From contig AP026969.1 in the NCBI GenBank assembly GCA_027923965.1, forward strand, positions 2,418,001-2,482,000: a stretch of DNA of 64,000 nucleotides, in the 5' to 3' direction. The notes below the pieces were generated by a model. It worked only from the letters and a program-made list of their open reading frames with translations. It was not told the origin of the DNA and searched no databases. A program made the translations under genes and the position numbers. The DNA is from Comamonadaceae bacterium OS-1. Its GTDB lineage: Bacteria > Pseudomonadota > Gammaproteobacteria > Burkholderiales > Burkholderiaceae_C. Each line of letters starts with the position of its first letter. Position 1 is the first letter of the stretch. Below are positions 22,113 to 32,262 of the stretch, one piece after another.

Positions 22113-23090
22113 ATGAACCAACGACACCTTTTGCGCGCCACGGCCACCTGCGCCGCCGCCCTGTGCCTGGCGACCCCAGCACCGGCACAGGACTTCCCGC
22201 CCAAGAAGCCCGTCACCCTAGTGGTCGGCTTCGCCGCCGGAGGCGCGGCCGATGCAGCGGCGCGCCTGATCGCCCGCAAACTCGGCGAGGACATCGGCCA
22301 GACCGTCATCATCGACAACAAGGCTGGTGCCGGCGGCAACATTGCGCACCAGCAGGTAGCCAACGGGCCGGCAGACGGCTCGATGCTGCTGTTTGGCTCC
22401 ATCGGCCCGCTGACCATCGCACCGCACGTGATGAAGGTCAGCTACGACCCGTTCAAGGACCTGGCCGCCGTCTCGGGCGGGGTGAACTTTCCGAATGTGC
22501 TGGTGGTGCACAAGGGCCTGGGTGTGAAGACCCTGGCCGAGTTTGTGGCGTTGGCCAAGAAGAAGCCCGGCAGCATCGACTTCGCTTCGACCGGGGCCGG
22601 TTCGGCCTCGCACCTGGCCGGGGAGCTGTTCAGCCAGCGCGCGGGCATCGACATGGTGCACGTGCCCTACAAAGGCGGCGCACCGGCCCTGCAAGACCTG
22701 CTGGGCGAACGCATCGCCTCGTATTTTTCGGCACCGCCCACCGCGCTGCCCCACGTCGAAGCGGGCAAGCTCATCCCCCTGGCCACCACCGGTCTGGCCC
22801 GCCCGGCCTACATGCCCAGCATTCCCACGGTGGCCGAGTCGGGCTACCCCGGCTTCGAGGCCCTAAACTGGTACGCCTTTGTGGCACCCGGCAAAACGCC
22901 CGTGGCCATTCTGGAACGCTGGAACCAGGCCATCGTCAAGGTGCTGGCCGACCCCGGCGTGAAGCAGGCCCTGGACAAACACGGCCTGACTCCCCAGCCC
23001 ACCACCCGCGCCGAGCTCACTGACTTCATGCGGAAAGAAGATGCCAAGTGGGGTGCCATCGTGCGTGACCGCAAGATTACGGCCAACTGA
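22113..23090 (+). CDS. Bug/TctC-family periplasmic substrate-binding protein
   Basis: The start MNQRHLLRATATCAAALC gives 325 residues with a signal peptide cut after PAPAQ. The mature sequence shows Bug family features: KPVTLVVGFAAGGAADAAARLIA near the start, VIIDNKAGAGGNIA, and VPYKGGAPALQDLLG in the middle. Position 41 bp after tcuB suggests it binds tricarballylate or a related acid, in place of the TcuC permease found elsewhere. No membrane TctA/TctB partner is adjacent here, so the transporter it serves is unknown; the tctBA pair at 48475-50483 is one possibility. Confidence 0.85.
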   Translation: MNQRHLLRATATCAAALCLATPAPAQDFPPKKPVTLVVGFAAGGAADAAARLIARKLGEDIGQTVIIDNKAGAGGNIAHQQVANGPADGSMLLFGSIGPLTIAPHVMKVSYDPFKDLAAVSGGVNFPNVLVVHKGLGVKTLAEFVALAKKKPGSIDFASTGAGSASHLAGELFSQRAGIDMVHVPYKGGAPALQDLLGERIASYFSAPPTALPHVEAGKLIPLATTGLARPAYMPSIPTVAESGYPGFEALNWYAFVAPGKTPVAILERWNQAIVKVLADPGVKQALDKHGLTPQPTTRAELTDFMRKEDAKWGAIVRDRKITAN

Positions 23091-23120
23091 GGGTGGCCTG
23101 CAGTGGTTCTAGCGGGCCGC

Positions 23121-24923
23121 TCAGACCGCCGCTTTGTACGCCCGCCAGCCCCCAAAGGCCGTAATGTCCCGCGCACCGTCCAATCCTGAAGGCTCGCAGA
23201 TGAAGCCCGCCACTGTGCTGCCGTCGGCCAGCAGCGTGCGGCCAATCCCCAAGGGCGCGGGGATGCCATCTACGAAGCTGCCGAACTGCGCGCCGGGCAG
23301 TTCCCACACCTCCACCTCGATAGCGGCACCTCCCTCGGCCACGCGGACCAAACCTGGGCGTTTGCCATCGGGCAAGGCATAGAGGCGGTAGACGGGCGCA
23401 GTGGTAGTGCACTGCACGCGGCGGGCACCCCGGCCCGTGAGTTGAGGGTTCAGCGGCTGGCCTTGCAGGTGCGCGCCGCACACGGCCACGCGGATCTGGC
23501 CGGATGGCACCGCAGGCGCGACATCGACCGGCACCGCCGTATGGCCGGTAGCCCCCAGGGTGGCCGCCTGGCCCTGCAGGCTGTGCTGCCAGCGCTGGGC
23601 CAGGTGCAACAGTGGCTGGTCCTGGTGGGCCGGGGCAACCAAGGTGATGCCGAACGGCAGGCCGTCGGTGCGAAAGCTGGTGGGCACAGCGATGGCGGCG
23701 TAGTCCAGCAGATTCACGAAGTTGGTGTACAGCCCGAAGTCGCTGTTGCGGGCAATCGGCTCGGCCAACATGGTGTCTATGCGGTGGATGGTGGGCGAGG
23801 TGGGCAGCAGCATGCAGTCGATATCGGCCCACACGGCGGCGCAGCGCTGGGCCAGCGCCCGCAGACGGTACTGGGCGGCGAAGGCATCGGCGGCCAGCGG
23901 TTTCGCACCACCCAGCGTGATCTCGCGGGTCACCGGGAACAGGGCTTCGGGCTGCGCATCGATGAAGGCGCGGATGGCCTGGTAGCGCTCTGCGACCCAG
24001 GGGCCTTCGTACAGCAGGCGGGCGGTCTCGAAGAAGGGTTCAAAGTCGACCTCGACCAGCTCTGCGCCCAGGGCCAGCGCGTGGGCGCGGGCGGCCTCGA
24101 AGCACTGGGCATAGCCGCTGTCGCCCAGAAACTGCAACTGGTCGGCACGCGGCACGCCCAGGCGCGGATGTTCGGCCCGGCCAAAGTCATAGCCGTGCGG
24201 CTGGGCCGGGCGGGCGTAGGCATCCTGCGCGTCATAACCCTTGGCCACGGCGAACACCTGCTGCGCGTCATCGGCCGTCAGCGCGAAGATGGACACCGCG
24301 TCCAGCGAGCGGCAGGCGGGCACCACGCCGGTGGTGGACAGCAGGCCCAGGCTGGGTTTCAGGCCCACCAGGTGGTTGAAGCCCGCGGGTACGCGGCCCG
24401 AACCGGCGGTGTCAGTGCCCAACGAAAAACCCACATGGCCCAACGCCACAGACACGGCCGAGCCCGCGCTGGAGCCGCCCGACACGTAGTCGGCATCAAA
24501 CGCGTTGTGGCAGGCCCCATACGGCGAGCGCGTGCCGTTCAGGCCGGTGGCGAACTGGTCCAGGTTGGTCTTGCCGATGGCGATGGCCCCCGCGTCCAGC
24601 AGGCGCTGCACCACGAAGGCGCTGTTGGCGGGTGTGTAGGCGTAGGCCGGGCAAGCGGCGGTGGTGGGCACCCCGGCCAGGTCGATGTTGTCCTTGATGG
24701 CAAAGGGCACGCCCCACAGCGGCAGGCCCTCCGGGCCGCGGTCCATCAAAGCCTGCGCACGTGCGCGCAAGGTGGCTGCGTCGATGCGGTGGATCCAGGC
24801 GGTGTGCGGGTCGTCACCAATCGCCTGGACCACGTGGTCGATCACCTGCAGCGGGGTCAGGCTGCCGTCGCGGTAGGCCTGTTGCAACGCGCCCAGGCTG
24901 AGGGAAATAGTTGTCTTGTTCAT
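23121..24923 (-). CDS. atzF: Allophanate hydrolase, amidase-signature enzyme
   Basis: From [10 protein letters not shown] the protein has 600 residues. The amidase catalytic triad can be placed at about K77 (FAIKDNID), S151 (SGGSSAG) and S175 (GTDTAGSGR). The C-terminal 130 residues (about 470-600, beginning near [18 protein letters not shown]) match the second domain of AtzF/DUR1 hydrolases. It converts allophanate to two ammonia and two carbon dioxide, the last step of the guanidine or urea carboxylase route. Its start overlaps the stop of the carboxylase gene (ATGA), so the two are translationally coupled. Confidence 0.92.
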   Translation of the reverse strand: MNKTTISLSLGALQQAYRDGSLTPLQVIDHVVQAIGDDPHTAWIHRIDAATLRARAQALMDRGPEGLPLWGVPFAIKDNIDLAGVPTTAACPAYAYTPANSAFVVQRLLDAGAIAIGKTNLDQFATGLNGTRSPYGACHNAFDADYVSGGSSAGSAVSVALGHVGFSLGTDTAGSGRVPAGFNHLVGLKPSLGLLSTTGVVPACRSLDAVSIFALTADDAQQVFAVAKGYDAQDAYARPAQPHGYDFGRAEHPRLGVPRADQLQFLGDSGYAQCFEAARAHALALGAELVEVDFEPFFETARLLYEGPWVAERYQAIRAFIDAQPEALFPVTREITLGGAKPLAADAFAAQYRLRALAQRCAAVWADIDCMLLPTSPTIHRIDTMLAEPIARNSDFGLYTNFVNLLDYAAIAVPTSFRTDGLPFGITLVAPAHQDQPLLHLAQRWQHSLQGQAATLGATGHTAVPVDVAPAVPSGQIRVAVCGAHLQGQPLNPQLTGRGARRVQCTTTAPVYRLYALPDGKRPGLVRVAEGGAAIEVEVWELPGAQFGSFVDGIPAPLGIGRTLLADGSTVAGFICEPSGLDGARDITAFGGWRAYKAAV

Positions 24924-27900
24924 GCTTGTGCTTCCTGGATCACCACCACGTTTTGTCCTGCCGCTACCGCCCCGCCTTCGCGGCAGGCCATGCGCCACAC
25001 CGTCCCGGCGCAGGGTGCGGCCACGGTGAACTCCATCTTCATCGACTCGATGACCAGCAGGGCGTCGCCCTCGGCCACGGTGTCGCCCTCGGCCACCAGC
25101 AGTTTCCACACGCTGCCGGGCACGGCGCTGGCCACGCTGCGCGCGCCGGGGGGCAAGTCGTCTGGCGACACGACGGCCTCCAGCACCTCGGACTCGCCCA
25201 CGTACTCGGCCTGGCCAGCCACGCGCCAGCGCTCGCGCTCTGCCTCGAAAGCCTGGCCCTGCAGGGCGCGGAAAGCGGCGATGTCGTTGGCGTTATCGGC
25301 CAGGAAACCCCTGTAGTCGTGCAGGCTGAACGTGCCCTCCTCCACCCGCAGCGGGTAGCGCCCGGCGGGGAAGTCGCGGCGGATCTGCAGCAGCTCTTCT
25401 TCGCCCACGGGGTAGAAGCGGATCTGGTCGAAGAAGCGCAGCAGCCAGGGCTTGCCGGGTTCAAAAGCCGGGGCTCCGCTGCTGGCATCGCGCCAGCGGT
25501 TCCACATCTGCAGCGTGCGGCCCACGAACTGGTAGCCGCCCGGGCCTTCCATGCCGTAGACGCACATGTAGGCACCGCCAATGCCCACCGCGTTCTCGGG
25601 AGTCCAGGTGCGGGCCGGGTTGTACTTGGTGGTGACCAGGCGGTGCCGTGGGTCCAGCGGCGTGGCCACGGGCGCGCCCAGGTACACGTCGCCCAGGCCC
25701 AGCACCAGGTAGCGGGCATCGAACACGGTGCGCTGGACCTCGGCGATGCTGTCCAGGCCGTTGATACGGCGGATGAACTCGATGTTGCTGGGGCACCAGG
25801 GCGCGTCGGGCCGCACGGACTGCATGTATTTCTCGATCGCCAGTCGGGTGGCGCTGTCGTCCCAGCTCAGCGGCAGGTAGACGGTGCGCGAGGGCACGAC
25901 CAGATCGTCGGTATCGCCCAGCGCATCATTCGCTATAAAAATTGCAGCTATCAACGCCGATGTGGTGAGCGCTAGCGGCTCAAAATGTATCTGAAGCGAG
26001 CGGATGCCGGGGGTCAGATCCACAATGCCCGGCAGGTTTTGCGCCTGCAGGGATTGCATCAGGCCGTGCACGCGCAGGCGCAGCGCGATGTCCAGCACCG
26101 CGTCGCCTAGCTCCACCAGCAGGTAGCGGTCCCCCGCCTGGCGCAACACCAGGGCCGGGCGTTCGCCCTGCGCGTCGCGCCGGGCCAGGATGGGCGAACC
26201 TACCGCTTCGCCGCGCTGCGGGATGGCGGGCGGGCTCCAGGCCAGGTCGGCAATGCGACGCTCCTGCGCGGCATGCAGGGCCAGGGCCTCGTCGGCGGTG
26301 ACGCAGCGAAAGCGCACCGTATCGCCGGGGCGCAACTGGCCCATCTTCCAGCGCTCGCTGGCCAGCACCACGGCCGGGCAGACAAAGCCGCCCAGGCTGG
26401 GGCCGTCGGGGCCGAGGATGACGGGCATGTCGCCGGTGAAGTCGATGGCACCGATGGCGTAGGCGTTGTCGTGGATATTGGACGGGTGCAGCCCCGCCTC
26501 GCCGCCGTCACGCCGCGCCCATTGGGGCTTGGGGCCGATGAGGCGCACACCGGTGCGGCTGGAGTTGTAGTGCACCTGCCAGTCGGTGCTGAAGAACATC
26601 TGCACGTCGGCCTCGGTGAAGAAATCGGGCGCACCGTGCGGGCCGTAGAGCACGGCGATGTCCCAGTGGTTCTGGTACACCGGCACGACTTCGGCGGGCA
26701 AGGCGGCCAGCGGTGCATCGACCGCATCTGCGCCAATGTGCAGCATGTCGCCCAAGCGCAGCGTGCGGCCCGCGTGGCCGCCGAACTGGCCCAGGGTGAA
26801 GGTGGCACGGCTGCCCAGGTACAGCGGCACGTCCAGCCCGCCACGCAGCGCCAGGTAGCTGCGTGCACCCGCGCCCTGTACGGCACCGAGCTTGAGCACG
26901 CTACCGGCCTTGACCGTGTGCGATTGCGACAGGGCCAGCGCCACGCCGTCCACGCTGGCGGCCATGGCCGCGCCGCAGACTGCTATCACCGTGTCGGCAT
27001 GGAAACGCAGGCTGGGGCCGCTGAGGGTGCATTCGAGTGCCGCCGCATCCGGGGCGTTGCCGACCAGGCGGTTGGCCAGGCGCATGGCCAGGTCGTCCAT
27101 GGGCCCGCTCGGCGGCACGCCCACCGCCCAGTAGCCCACGCGGCCCGGGTGGTCTTGCACGGTGGTTTGCACACCGGCCTCCAGCACCTCCAGCGCCTGC
27201 GGCTGGTAATGCAGATCGGCCAGGCTGCGGGTGACCATCAGGCCATCCACAAACACGGGGTCGGCCACGACCGTGCGCAGGTAGCGCAGATTGGTTTCTA
27301 TGCCCGCCAGCCGAGTGGCGGCCAGCGCGGCCTGCAGTTTGCGCACGGCTTCAAAGCGATCGCTGCCGGTGACGATGAGCTTGGCGATCATCGGGTCGTA
27401 ATTCGGCGGTACTTCGCTGCCGGTGGCGACCCAGGTTTCGATGCGTGCGTCTGGTGGAAACACCACCTCGGTCAAACCACCCGCACAAGGCTGGAAGTTG
27501 CGCGCCGGGTCTTCGGCGTAGAGGCGCACCTGGATGGACGCGCCAGTGGGCACGGGCACGGTCAGCGCGAAATCGTCGCCCCGCGCCAGCTTCAGCATCC
27601 AGGCCACCAGGTCGATGCCGGTGACCTGCTCGGTCACACCGTGCTCCACCTGCAGGCGGGTATTGACCTCCAGGAAGTAGAAAGCCCCGGTGTCGGCATC
27701 CAGCACGTATTCCACCGTACCGGCACTGCGGTAGTGGACGGCCTCGGCCAGGCGCACGGCGGTTTGCTGCAGGGCTTCTCTTGTCGCATCCGACAGGCCG
27801 GGCGCGGGGGTTTCCTCGATCACCTTCTGGTTGCGGCGCTGGGCTGAGCAGTCGCGCTCGCCCAGGGCCACCACCCGGCCTTTGCCGTCGCCGAACAGCT

Positions 27901-28531
27901 GCACCTCGATGTGGCGGGCGCGTTCGACGAACTTTTCCAGGAACAGGCCCGCGTCCTTGAAGTTGGCCTGGGCCAGGCGCTGCACGGCCTCAAAGGCCGG
28001 GGCCATCTCGGCAGCGCTGCGGATCAGCCGCATGCCGATGCCGCCACCACCCGCCGTGCTTTTGAGCATGACCGGGTAGCCAATGCGCGCCGCCTCGGTC
28101 TGCGCCTGCGCCAGGTCGGCCAGCAGGCCGCTGCCGGGCAGCAGGGGCACGCCCTGGGCCTCGGCCAGCGCACGCGCGGTGTGCTTCAGGCCAAAGGCCC
28201 GCATCTGCGCCGGTGTGGGGCCGATGAAGGCGATGCCTGCGTCTTCACAGGCCTGGGCGAAGTCGGGGTTTTCCGACAAAAAGCCGTAGCCGGGGTGGAT
28301 GGCCCCCGCGCCGGTGGCCCGGGCCGCGTCCAGGATGCGCTGCGGGTCCAGGTAGCTTTGGGCAGCCGGTGCCGGGCCGATGCAGACGCTGGCATCGGCC
28401 AGGGCCACGTGCAGCGAATCGGCATCGGCCTCGGAGTACACGGCCACCGAGCGCAGGCCCAGGGCCCGCAGGCTGCGGATCACGCGACAGGCGATAGCGC
28501 CGCGGTTGGCGATCAAAACGGTATCGAACAT
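24920..28531 (-). CDS. Biotin-dependent guanidine/urea carboxylase
   Basis: The 1203-residue enzyme has the full set of domains: biotin carboxylase (1-450; [20 protein letters not shown]), carboxyltransferase part similar to AHS2 (about 465-790; [18 protein letters not shown]), part similar to AHS1 (about 800-1030), and a biotin carrier domain with VIESMKMEF, biotinyl Lys at about 1165. It is usually annotated as urea carboxylase. The guanidine-I riboswitch at the head of the operon and the two DUF1989 genes argue that guanidine is the physiological substrate, giving carboxyguanidine. A copy of the dispersed palindrome lies within residues about 848-866. A 713 bp gap with a long inverted repeat separates it from the upstream operon genes. 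Confidence 0.9.
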   Translation of the reverse strand: MFDTVLIANRGAIACRVIRSLRALGLRSVAVYSEADADSLHVALADASVCIGPAPAAQSYLDPQRILDAARATGAGAIHPGYGFLSENPDFAQACEDAGIAFIGPTPAQMRAFGLKHTARALAEAQGVPLLPGSGLLADLAQAQTEAARIGYPVMLKSTAGGGGIGMRLIRSAAEMAPAFEAVQRLAQANFKDAGLFLEKFVERARHIEVQLFGDGKGRVVALGERDCSAQRRNQKVIEETPAPGLSDATREALQQTAVRLAEAVHYRSAGTVEYVLDADTGAFYFLEVNTRLQVEHGVTEQVTGIDLVAWMLKLARGDDFALTVPVPTGASIQVRLYAEDPARNFQPCAGGLTEVVFPPDARIETWVATGSEVPPNYDPMIAKLIVTGSDRFEAVRKLQAALAATRLAGIETNLRYLRTVVADPVFVDGLMVTRSLADLHYQPQALEVLEAGVQTTVQDHPGRVGYWAVGVPPSGPMDDLAMRLANRLVGNAPDAAALECTLSGPSLRFHADTVIAVCGAAMAASVDGVALALSQSHTVKAGSVLKLGAVQGAGARSYLALRGGLDVPLYLGSRATFTLGQFGGHAGRTLRLGDMLHIGADAVDAPLAALPAEVVPVYQNHWDIAVLYGPHGAPDFFTEADVQMFFSTDWQVHYNSSRTGVRLIGPKPQWARRDGGEAGLHPSNIHDNAYAIGAIDFTGDMPVILGPDGPSLGGFVCPAVVLASERWKMGQLRPGDTVRFRCVTADEALALHAAQERRIADLAWSPPAIPQRGEAVGSPILARRDAQGERPALVLRQAGDRYLLVELGDAVLDIALRLRVHGLMQSLQAQNLPGIVDLTPGIRSLQIHFEPLALTTSALIAAIFIANDALGDTDDLVVPSRTVYLPLSWDDSATRLAIEKYMQSVRPDAPWCPSNIEFIRRINGLDSIAEVQRTVFDARYLVLGLGDVYLGAPVATPLDPRHRLVTTKYNPARTWTPENAVGIGGAYMCVYGMEGPGGYQFVGRTLQMWNRWRDASSGAPAFEPGKPWLLRFFDQIRFYPVGEEELLQIRRDFPAGRYPLRVEEGTFSLHDYRGFLADNANDIAAFRALQGQAFEAERERWRVAGQAEYVGESEVLEAVVSPDDLPPGARSVASAVPGSVWKLLVAEGDTVAEGDALLVIESMKMEFTVAAPCAGTVWRMACREGGAVAAGQNVVVIQEAQA
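25933..25987 (+). repeat. Dispersed imperfect palindrome inside the carboxylase gene
   Basis: On the plus strand the segment has a T/A-rich lead, TTGCAGCTATCAACGCC, then GAGCGCTAGCGGCTCAAAA. It aligns with the intergenic copies at 42170-42226 (reverse) and 48419-48473. It encodes about residues 848-866 ([18 protein letters not shown]) at the boundary before the conserved [13 protein letters not shown], without breaking the frame. Confidence 0.55.
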
Positions 28532-28623
28532 GGGGTAGACCTCGGTGGCGGGTCGTCCCGCCGGGTGGGTGAGGGGCCGCGAGTCGTCCCGTGGCTTTTT
28601 AGGATGGGTGGCGCATTACAGGC

Positions 28624-29190
28624 GCCGCTGGCCGGGAGTTCGCCCCGGCGGGCGAGTAACTTTCTTTTGTGTGGCCAAAAGAAAGTTACCAAAGAAAAGG
28701 CCACCCCCGCTGTCTGCGGCCCGCAGCCTTTGGCTGCAGGCAACCTGCGGTGCTCACCGCAAGTGGGGTCTTGCTCGAACTCGCTTCGCTCAAACAGTCG
28801 CAAGCCCTTGTCCACTTGCGGCTGCGCGCCTCGGCGCATACAGAGGGGGCCCCGAATACGGGATCGGGTGCGCTGGGCGCCCCATGCGCCTAGGGCGCAT
28901 GAGCGGCCGAGCCCCCCGCTCTGGCCGAGCGCAGCGATGGCCCGCGTGGTATCCGCATCGGGGGCCCCCTCTAGATGCGCCGAGGAGCGCAGGGCCCGGC
29001 GGATCAGGGCTTGCGATTGTTTGAGCGAAGCGAGTTCGAGCAAGACCCCGCCGGGCGCGAGCACCGCAGGTTGCCCGCAGCGCAGCGAAGGGACGCAGGT
29101 AGCGGGGGTGGCCTTTCTTTTGGTGACTTTTCTTTGGCCAAACAAAGAAAAGTTACTCGCCCGCCGGGGCGAACTCCCGGCCAGCAGCGC
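28624..29190. repeat. Long imperfect inverted repeat (two ~243 bp arms, ~80 bp loop) within the guanidine operon
   Basis: The left arm (28624-28866) and the reverse complement of the right arm (28948-29190) share long blocks in the same order: CTGGCCGGGAGTTCGCCCC, GGCGGGCGAGTAACTTT, GGCCACCCCCGCT, GGCAACCTGCGGTGCTC, TCTTGCTCGAACTCGCTTCG, CTCAAACA and AGAGGGGGCC. The arms differ at scattered positions and small gaps. Each outer part holds its own small hairpin around TGGCCAAAAGAAAG. From memory, similar elements recur in Comamonadaceae genomes. The stretch 28532-29244 has no credible gene; reading frames seen there are artefacts of the repeat. Confidence 0.85.
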
Positions 29191-29244
29191 CAGTGATACC
29201 CACACAGATAAGGGCTTTAACACCCTGGCTTGGATCGGCATAAA

Positions 29245-29898
29245 TCAGTTCCACACCAGCAGCCGTATCGGCGTAGGGTTGTAACCATTGCAGGGGTTGT
29301 TCAACTGCGGGCAGTTGGAAATCAACACCACCACGTCCATCTCGGCCCGCAACTCCACGTACTTGCCCGCGCCCGAGATGCCGTCCTCGAAGCTGAGGCG
29401 ACCTTCAGGCGTGACGGGCACGTTCATGAAGAAGTTGATGTTGGGCGCAATGTCGCGCTTGCCCAAACCCAGCGCACCGGCCTCATGGCAGTGGCACAGG
29501 GCGTGCATGAAGCTGTCGCGGCAACTGTGCATGGGGCGCTTGTCCAGCGCGTAGCGCACGGTGTTGCTCTCACTGGAGCAAGCCCCGCCCAGGGTGTCGT
29601 GGCGGCCACAGGTGTCTGCGGTGATGGTCAGCATCACCCGGCCTGCGCTGGAGTACAGCTTGGAGCCCAGGCCCAGGTAGAGCTGCCCGTTGCGGGCGAT
29701 GGTGTCGGCAGCGCTGTAGCGCTCCTCAGAATTGGCGGCGCAGTAGAACAGCGTGTCCACCGCCTGGTTGCCTTCCAGATCGAGGATGCGCAGGGTCTGC
29801 CCGGCGTACACGGTGGCCATCCAGGGGTCGCCTGCGAGGCAGGTCTGGTCGAGCACGGCGTGGGCGGGGTTGAGTTGGCTTTCCAGTAGCTTGCTCAT
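29245..29898 (-). CDS. DUF1989 protein, urea amidolyase-associated (probable carboxyguanidine deiminase subunit)
   Basis: From [15 protein letters not shown] the protein has 217 residues. It shows the DUF1989 pattern: [46 protein letters not shown] with conserved His and Cys residues, and [17 protein letters not shown] with a Cys/His cluster suited to a metal. Members next to the carboxylase are reported as the two subunits of carboxyguanidine deiminase, which turns carboxyguanidine into allophanate. The shorter length matches the 'protein 2' type. It overlaps its partner gene by four bases. Confidence 0.85.
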   Translation of the reverse strand: MSKLLESQLNPAHAVLDQTCLAGDPWMATVYAGQTLRILDLEGNQAVDTLFYCAANSEERYSAADTIARNGQLYLGLGSKLYSSAGRVMLTITADTCGRHDTLGGACSSESNTVRYALDKRPMHSCRDSFMHALCHCHEAGALGLGKRDIAPNINFFMNVPVTPEGRLSFEDGISGAGKYVELRAEMDVVVLISNCPQLNNPCNGYNPTPIRLLVWN

Positions 29899-30629
29899 GC
29901 TGCGACTCCCACATAGCGTTCGGTGTTGGTGAAAGCACGGCCGTTTTGCGGGCACTGGGTGCGGCAGGCATCGTCGGCAGCGACGGGGTCGGCACGGTAA
30001 GCACGCAACTGCACGTCGGCAGGGGCGTAGACCGGGTTCGCATCCAGCGGATGCGGCGCGCTGCTGAGCACCACCAGGGTGTCCATCTCGAAGCGCAGGT
30101 CCACATGGCTGCCCGCCAGGCTGTGGCCGGGCACGTGGCTGAGGGCACCGTCTGCATCGGGCACCACCTTGCTGAAAAAGTTGATGCAGGGCACCAGGTC
30201 GCGCGCGCCCAGGCCCCACTTGGCCAGCTCGATGAGCAGGTTGTCGCGGCCATTGCGGTGCATGGCGTTGCGGTGCTGCTGGTAACGCTTGTCGCCGTAT
30301 TGGGCCAACACCATGGCCGCGTCGCTCACGCCGCACCAGGTGTCGTGCCAGCCCAGGCTGTCGGCGGTGATGGAACACAGCACCCGGCCCATGTCCGACT
30401 GGCACACAAAGCCTGCGGTGAGGAAGGCGGTGTGCTGGGACTTCAGGGTGTCGGGCATGTTGTAGCGCTCCAGCGGCTGCTCGGCGTTAAAAAACAGCGC
30501 GGAGACGTTCGCGCCGCCTGTTAAGTCGGTGAGGCGCAGGGCCGTGCCACGGCGCAAGCGGCCAGACCAGTGGTTGCCGCCGGGGAGGTGTTCCTCCCAC
30601 AGTAATTGGCTAGCAGAGATGGGGGTCAT
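29895..30629 (-). CDS. DUF1989 protein, urea amidolyase-associated (second probable carboxyguanidine deiminase subunit)
   Basis: The start [21 protein letters not shown] gives 244 residues, with AAGGAC upstream as ribosome binding site. DUF1989 features are [28 protein letters not shown] and the loop [15 protein letters not shown]. It is paralogous to the 217-residue protein encoded next. The pair is expected to form a heteromeric deiminase acting between the carboxylase and allophanate hydrolase. It overlaps both neighbours by four bases (ABC ATPase upstream, DUF1989 partner downstream). Confidence 0.85.
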   Translation of the reverse strand: MTPISASQLLWEEHLPGGNHWSGRLRRGTALRLTDLTGGANVSALFFNAEQPLERYNMPDTLKSQHTAFLTAGFVCQSDMGRVLCSITADSLGWHDTWCGVSDAAMVLAQYGDKRYQQHRNAMHRNGRDNLLIELAKWGLGARDLVPCINFFSKVVPDADGALSHVPGHSLAGSHVDLRFEMDTLVVLSSAPHPLDANPVYAPADVQLRAYRADPVAADDACRTQCPQNGRAFTNTERYVGVAA

Positions 30630-31456
30630 ACAGAGGTCCTTTCTTCGGCCATTTGCGTGAGTTTTTGCAACTGGTCCAGGTCGGTTTTCATGCCGGAGGT
30701 CTCGCGGATGCGGTCCAGCAACTGGCGTTTGAGGCGCACAAACTCGGGGGCGAGCTTCATGTCCTGTTCGCGCTTGGCAGGCAGAGGCACCTCGTAGACC
30801 GAGTCGATGCGGCCCGGGCGCGGGGCCATCAGCACCACGCGGTGGCCGAGGTAGATGGCCTCTTCCACGTCGTGGGTCACAAACACGATGGTGGTGCGCT
30901 CCAGGCGGTGCACGTGCAGGATCAGGTCGTGCATCACCTCGCGGGTTTGCGCGTCCAGCGCGCCAAAGGGCTCGTCCATCAACAGGATCTGCGGCTTGCC
31001 CATGAGGGCACGGGCAATCGCCACGCGCTGCTGCATGCCGCCCGAGAGCTGGTTCGGGTAGGCGCTGGCCGAGGCCGTCAGCCCCATGAGCTGCAACAGC
31101 GCGTCGGCACGGCCCGAGGCGGCCTCCACGTCGGCGCTGCTGCGGTTCTGGGTGTGCGCGCTGAGCTGGCGGCAAAAGCGGATGTTTTCCGACACCCGCA
31201 GCCAGGGGTACAGGCTGTAGTGCTGGAACACCATGGCCCGGTCTTGCCCCGGCCCGATGATGGCGCTGCCGTCCACCAGCACATCACCCTTGCTGTGCGT
31301 TTCCAGCCCCGCCAGGGTGCGCAGCAGCGTGGACTTGCCGCAACCGGACGCGCCCACCAGGGTGACAAACTCGTTGTCGGCAATGCCCAGGTTCACGTCG
31401 TTCAGCGCGGTAGTCGGCCCGAAGTATTTCCAGACGTTTTTGCATTCGATCTTCAT
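30626..31456 (-). CDS. ABC importer ATP-binding protein (nitrate/taurine type), guanidine operon
   Basis: From MKIECKNVWKYFG the protein has 276 residues. Walker A is GASGCGKST, the signature is LSGGMQQR, Walker B is ILLMDEPFGALD, and the switch His is in VFVTHDVEEA. It energises import of the substrate bound by the periplasmic protein encoded three genes upstream in the transcript. The start is chosen over a longer one because homologues begin at this Met. Its stop overlaps the first DUF1989 gene by four bases. Confidence 0.92.
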   Translation of the reverse strand: MKIECKNVWKYFGPTTALNDVNLGIADNEFVTLVGASGCGKSTLLRTLAGLETHSKGDVLVDGSAIIGPGQDRAMVFQHYSLYPWLRVSENIRFCRQLSAHTQNRSSADVEAASGRADALLQLMGLTASASAYPNQLSGGMQQRVAIARALMGKPQILLMDEPFGALDAQTREVMHDLILHVHRLERTTIVFVTHDVEEAIYLGHRVVLMAPRPGRIDSVYEVPLPAKREQDMKLAPEFVRLKRQLLDRIRETSGMKTDLDQLQKLTQMAEERTSV

Positions 31457-31460
31457 GGCA

Positions 31461-32252
31461 TCACCTTCCGTGCATCCAGGGAAAAGCCTTGCGGTGCAGC
31501 AGGCGAAACAGCTGGTCGATGGCCAGGCCAATGCAGCCGATCAGCAAGATCCCGGCAAAGATCTTGTCGGTCTGCAAAAAGCGCTGGGCCTTCAAAATGG
31601 CAAAGCCCAGGCCCGAGTTGGCCGCTACCAGCTCGGCGACGACCAGGTAGGTCCAGGCCCAGCCCATGGTGACGCGCAGGGTGTCGAGCAGCGCCGGTTT
31701 GGCCGACGGCAAGATCACCTTCTCCAGCACCTCGCGCCGGGTGGCACCCATGGTTTGCGCGGCTTCGATCTGCGCCATGGGCACACGGCGCACGTCCTCG
31801 GCCACCATCAGCACCATCTGGAAGAAGGTGCCGATAAAGATGATGGCCACCTTGGCCCCCTCGTCGATGCCCACCCACAGCATCACCAGAGGTATGAAGG
31901 CCACCGCAGGCATGTAGCGGATAAAGTCGGTCAGCGGCTCCAGCAGCGCCTGCACCGCGCGCCAACTGCCGATAAACAAGCCCAGCGGCAGCGCCAGCAG
32001 GGCCGACAGCGCCCAGCCGGTGACCACCCGCAAGGTGCTGATGGCGGCATCGCCCAGCAGATCGTCTTCCACCGCCCAGGTGAGCACCCGCTCCACCACC
32101 TTGTGCGGGCCGGGCAGAAACACCGGGTTCACCCCGGCAAACGCACTCAGCAGCGCCCAGCCCAGCAGCGGAACCACGAGGCCGATGAGCGCCAGCGCAC
32201 CGTAGCTGCCACGCGGAATCGGCAGCCGAATAAACCACAACTTGGCAAACAT
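31461..32252 (-). CDS. ABC importer permease (nitrate/taurine type), guanidine operon
   Basis: The 263-residue protein has about six hydrophobic segments and the permease coupling loop EAAQTMGATRREVLEKVILP, which contacts the ATPase. FIRYMPAVAFIPLVMLWVG is typical of the SsuC/TauC family. It lies four bases upstream of the ATPase gene and ten bases after the binding-protein gene. Substrate is inferred as guanidine from the riboswitch. Confidence 0.92.
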   Translation of the reverse strand: MFAKLWFIRLPIPRGSYGALALIGLVVPLLGWALLSAFAGVNPVFLPGPHKVVERVLTWAVEDDLLGDAAISTLRVVTGWALSALLALPLGLFIGSWRAVQALLEPLTDFIRYMPAVAFIPLVMLWVGIDEGAKVAIIFIGTFFQMVLMVAEDVRRVPMAQIEAAQTMGATRREVLEKVILPSAKPALLDTLRVTMGWAWTYLVVAELVAANSGLGFAILKAQRFLQTDKIFAGILLIGCIGLAIDQLFRLLHRKAFPWMHGR

Positions 32253-32262
32253 AGCCCGCGCC

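Noticed and set aside
23442..25316. A 624-codon open frame on the plus strand opposite atzF and the carboxylase
   Set aside because: It is a GC-rich shadow of the real minus-strand genes: His/Gly/Gln-rich composition, no domain, and it crosses the atzF/carboxylase junction.
26273..27847. A 524-codon plus-strand frame opposite the carboxylase gene
   Set aside because: It has no start signal or recognisable domain and runs antisense to a well-conserved enzyme domain.
28513..29284. Several 150-457 codon frames on both strands across the long inverted repeat
   Set aside because: The translations on the two strands resemble each other because the arms are inverted copies; there is no ribosome binding site and no domain.
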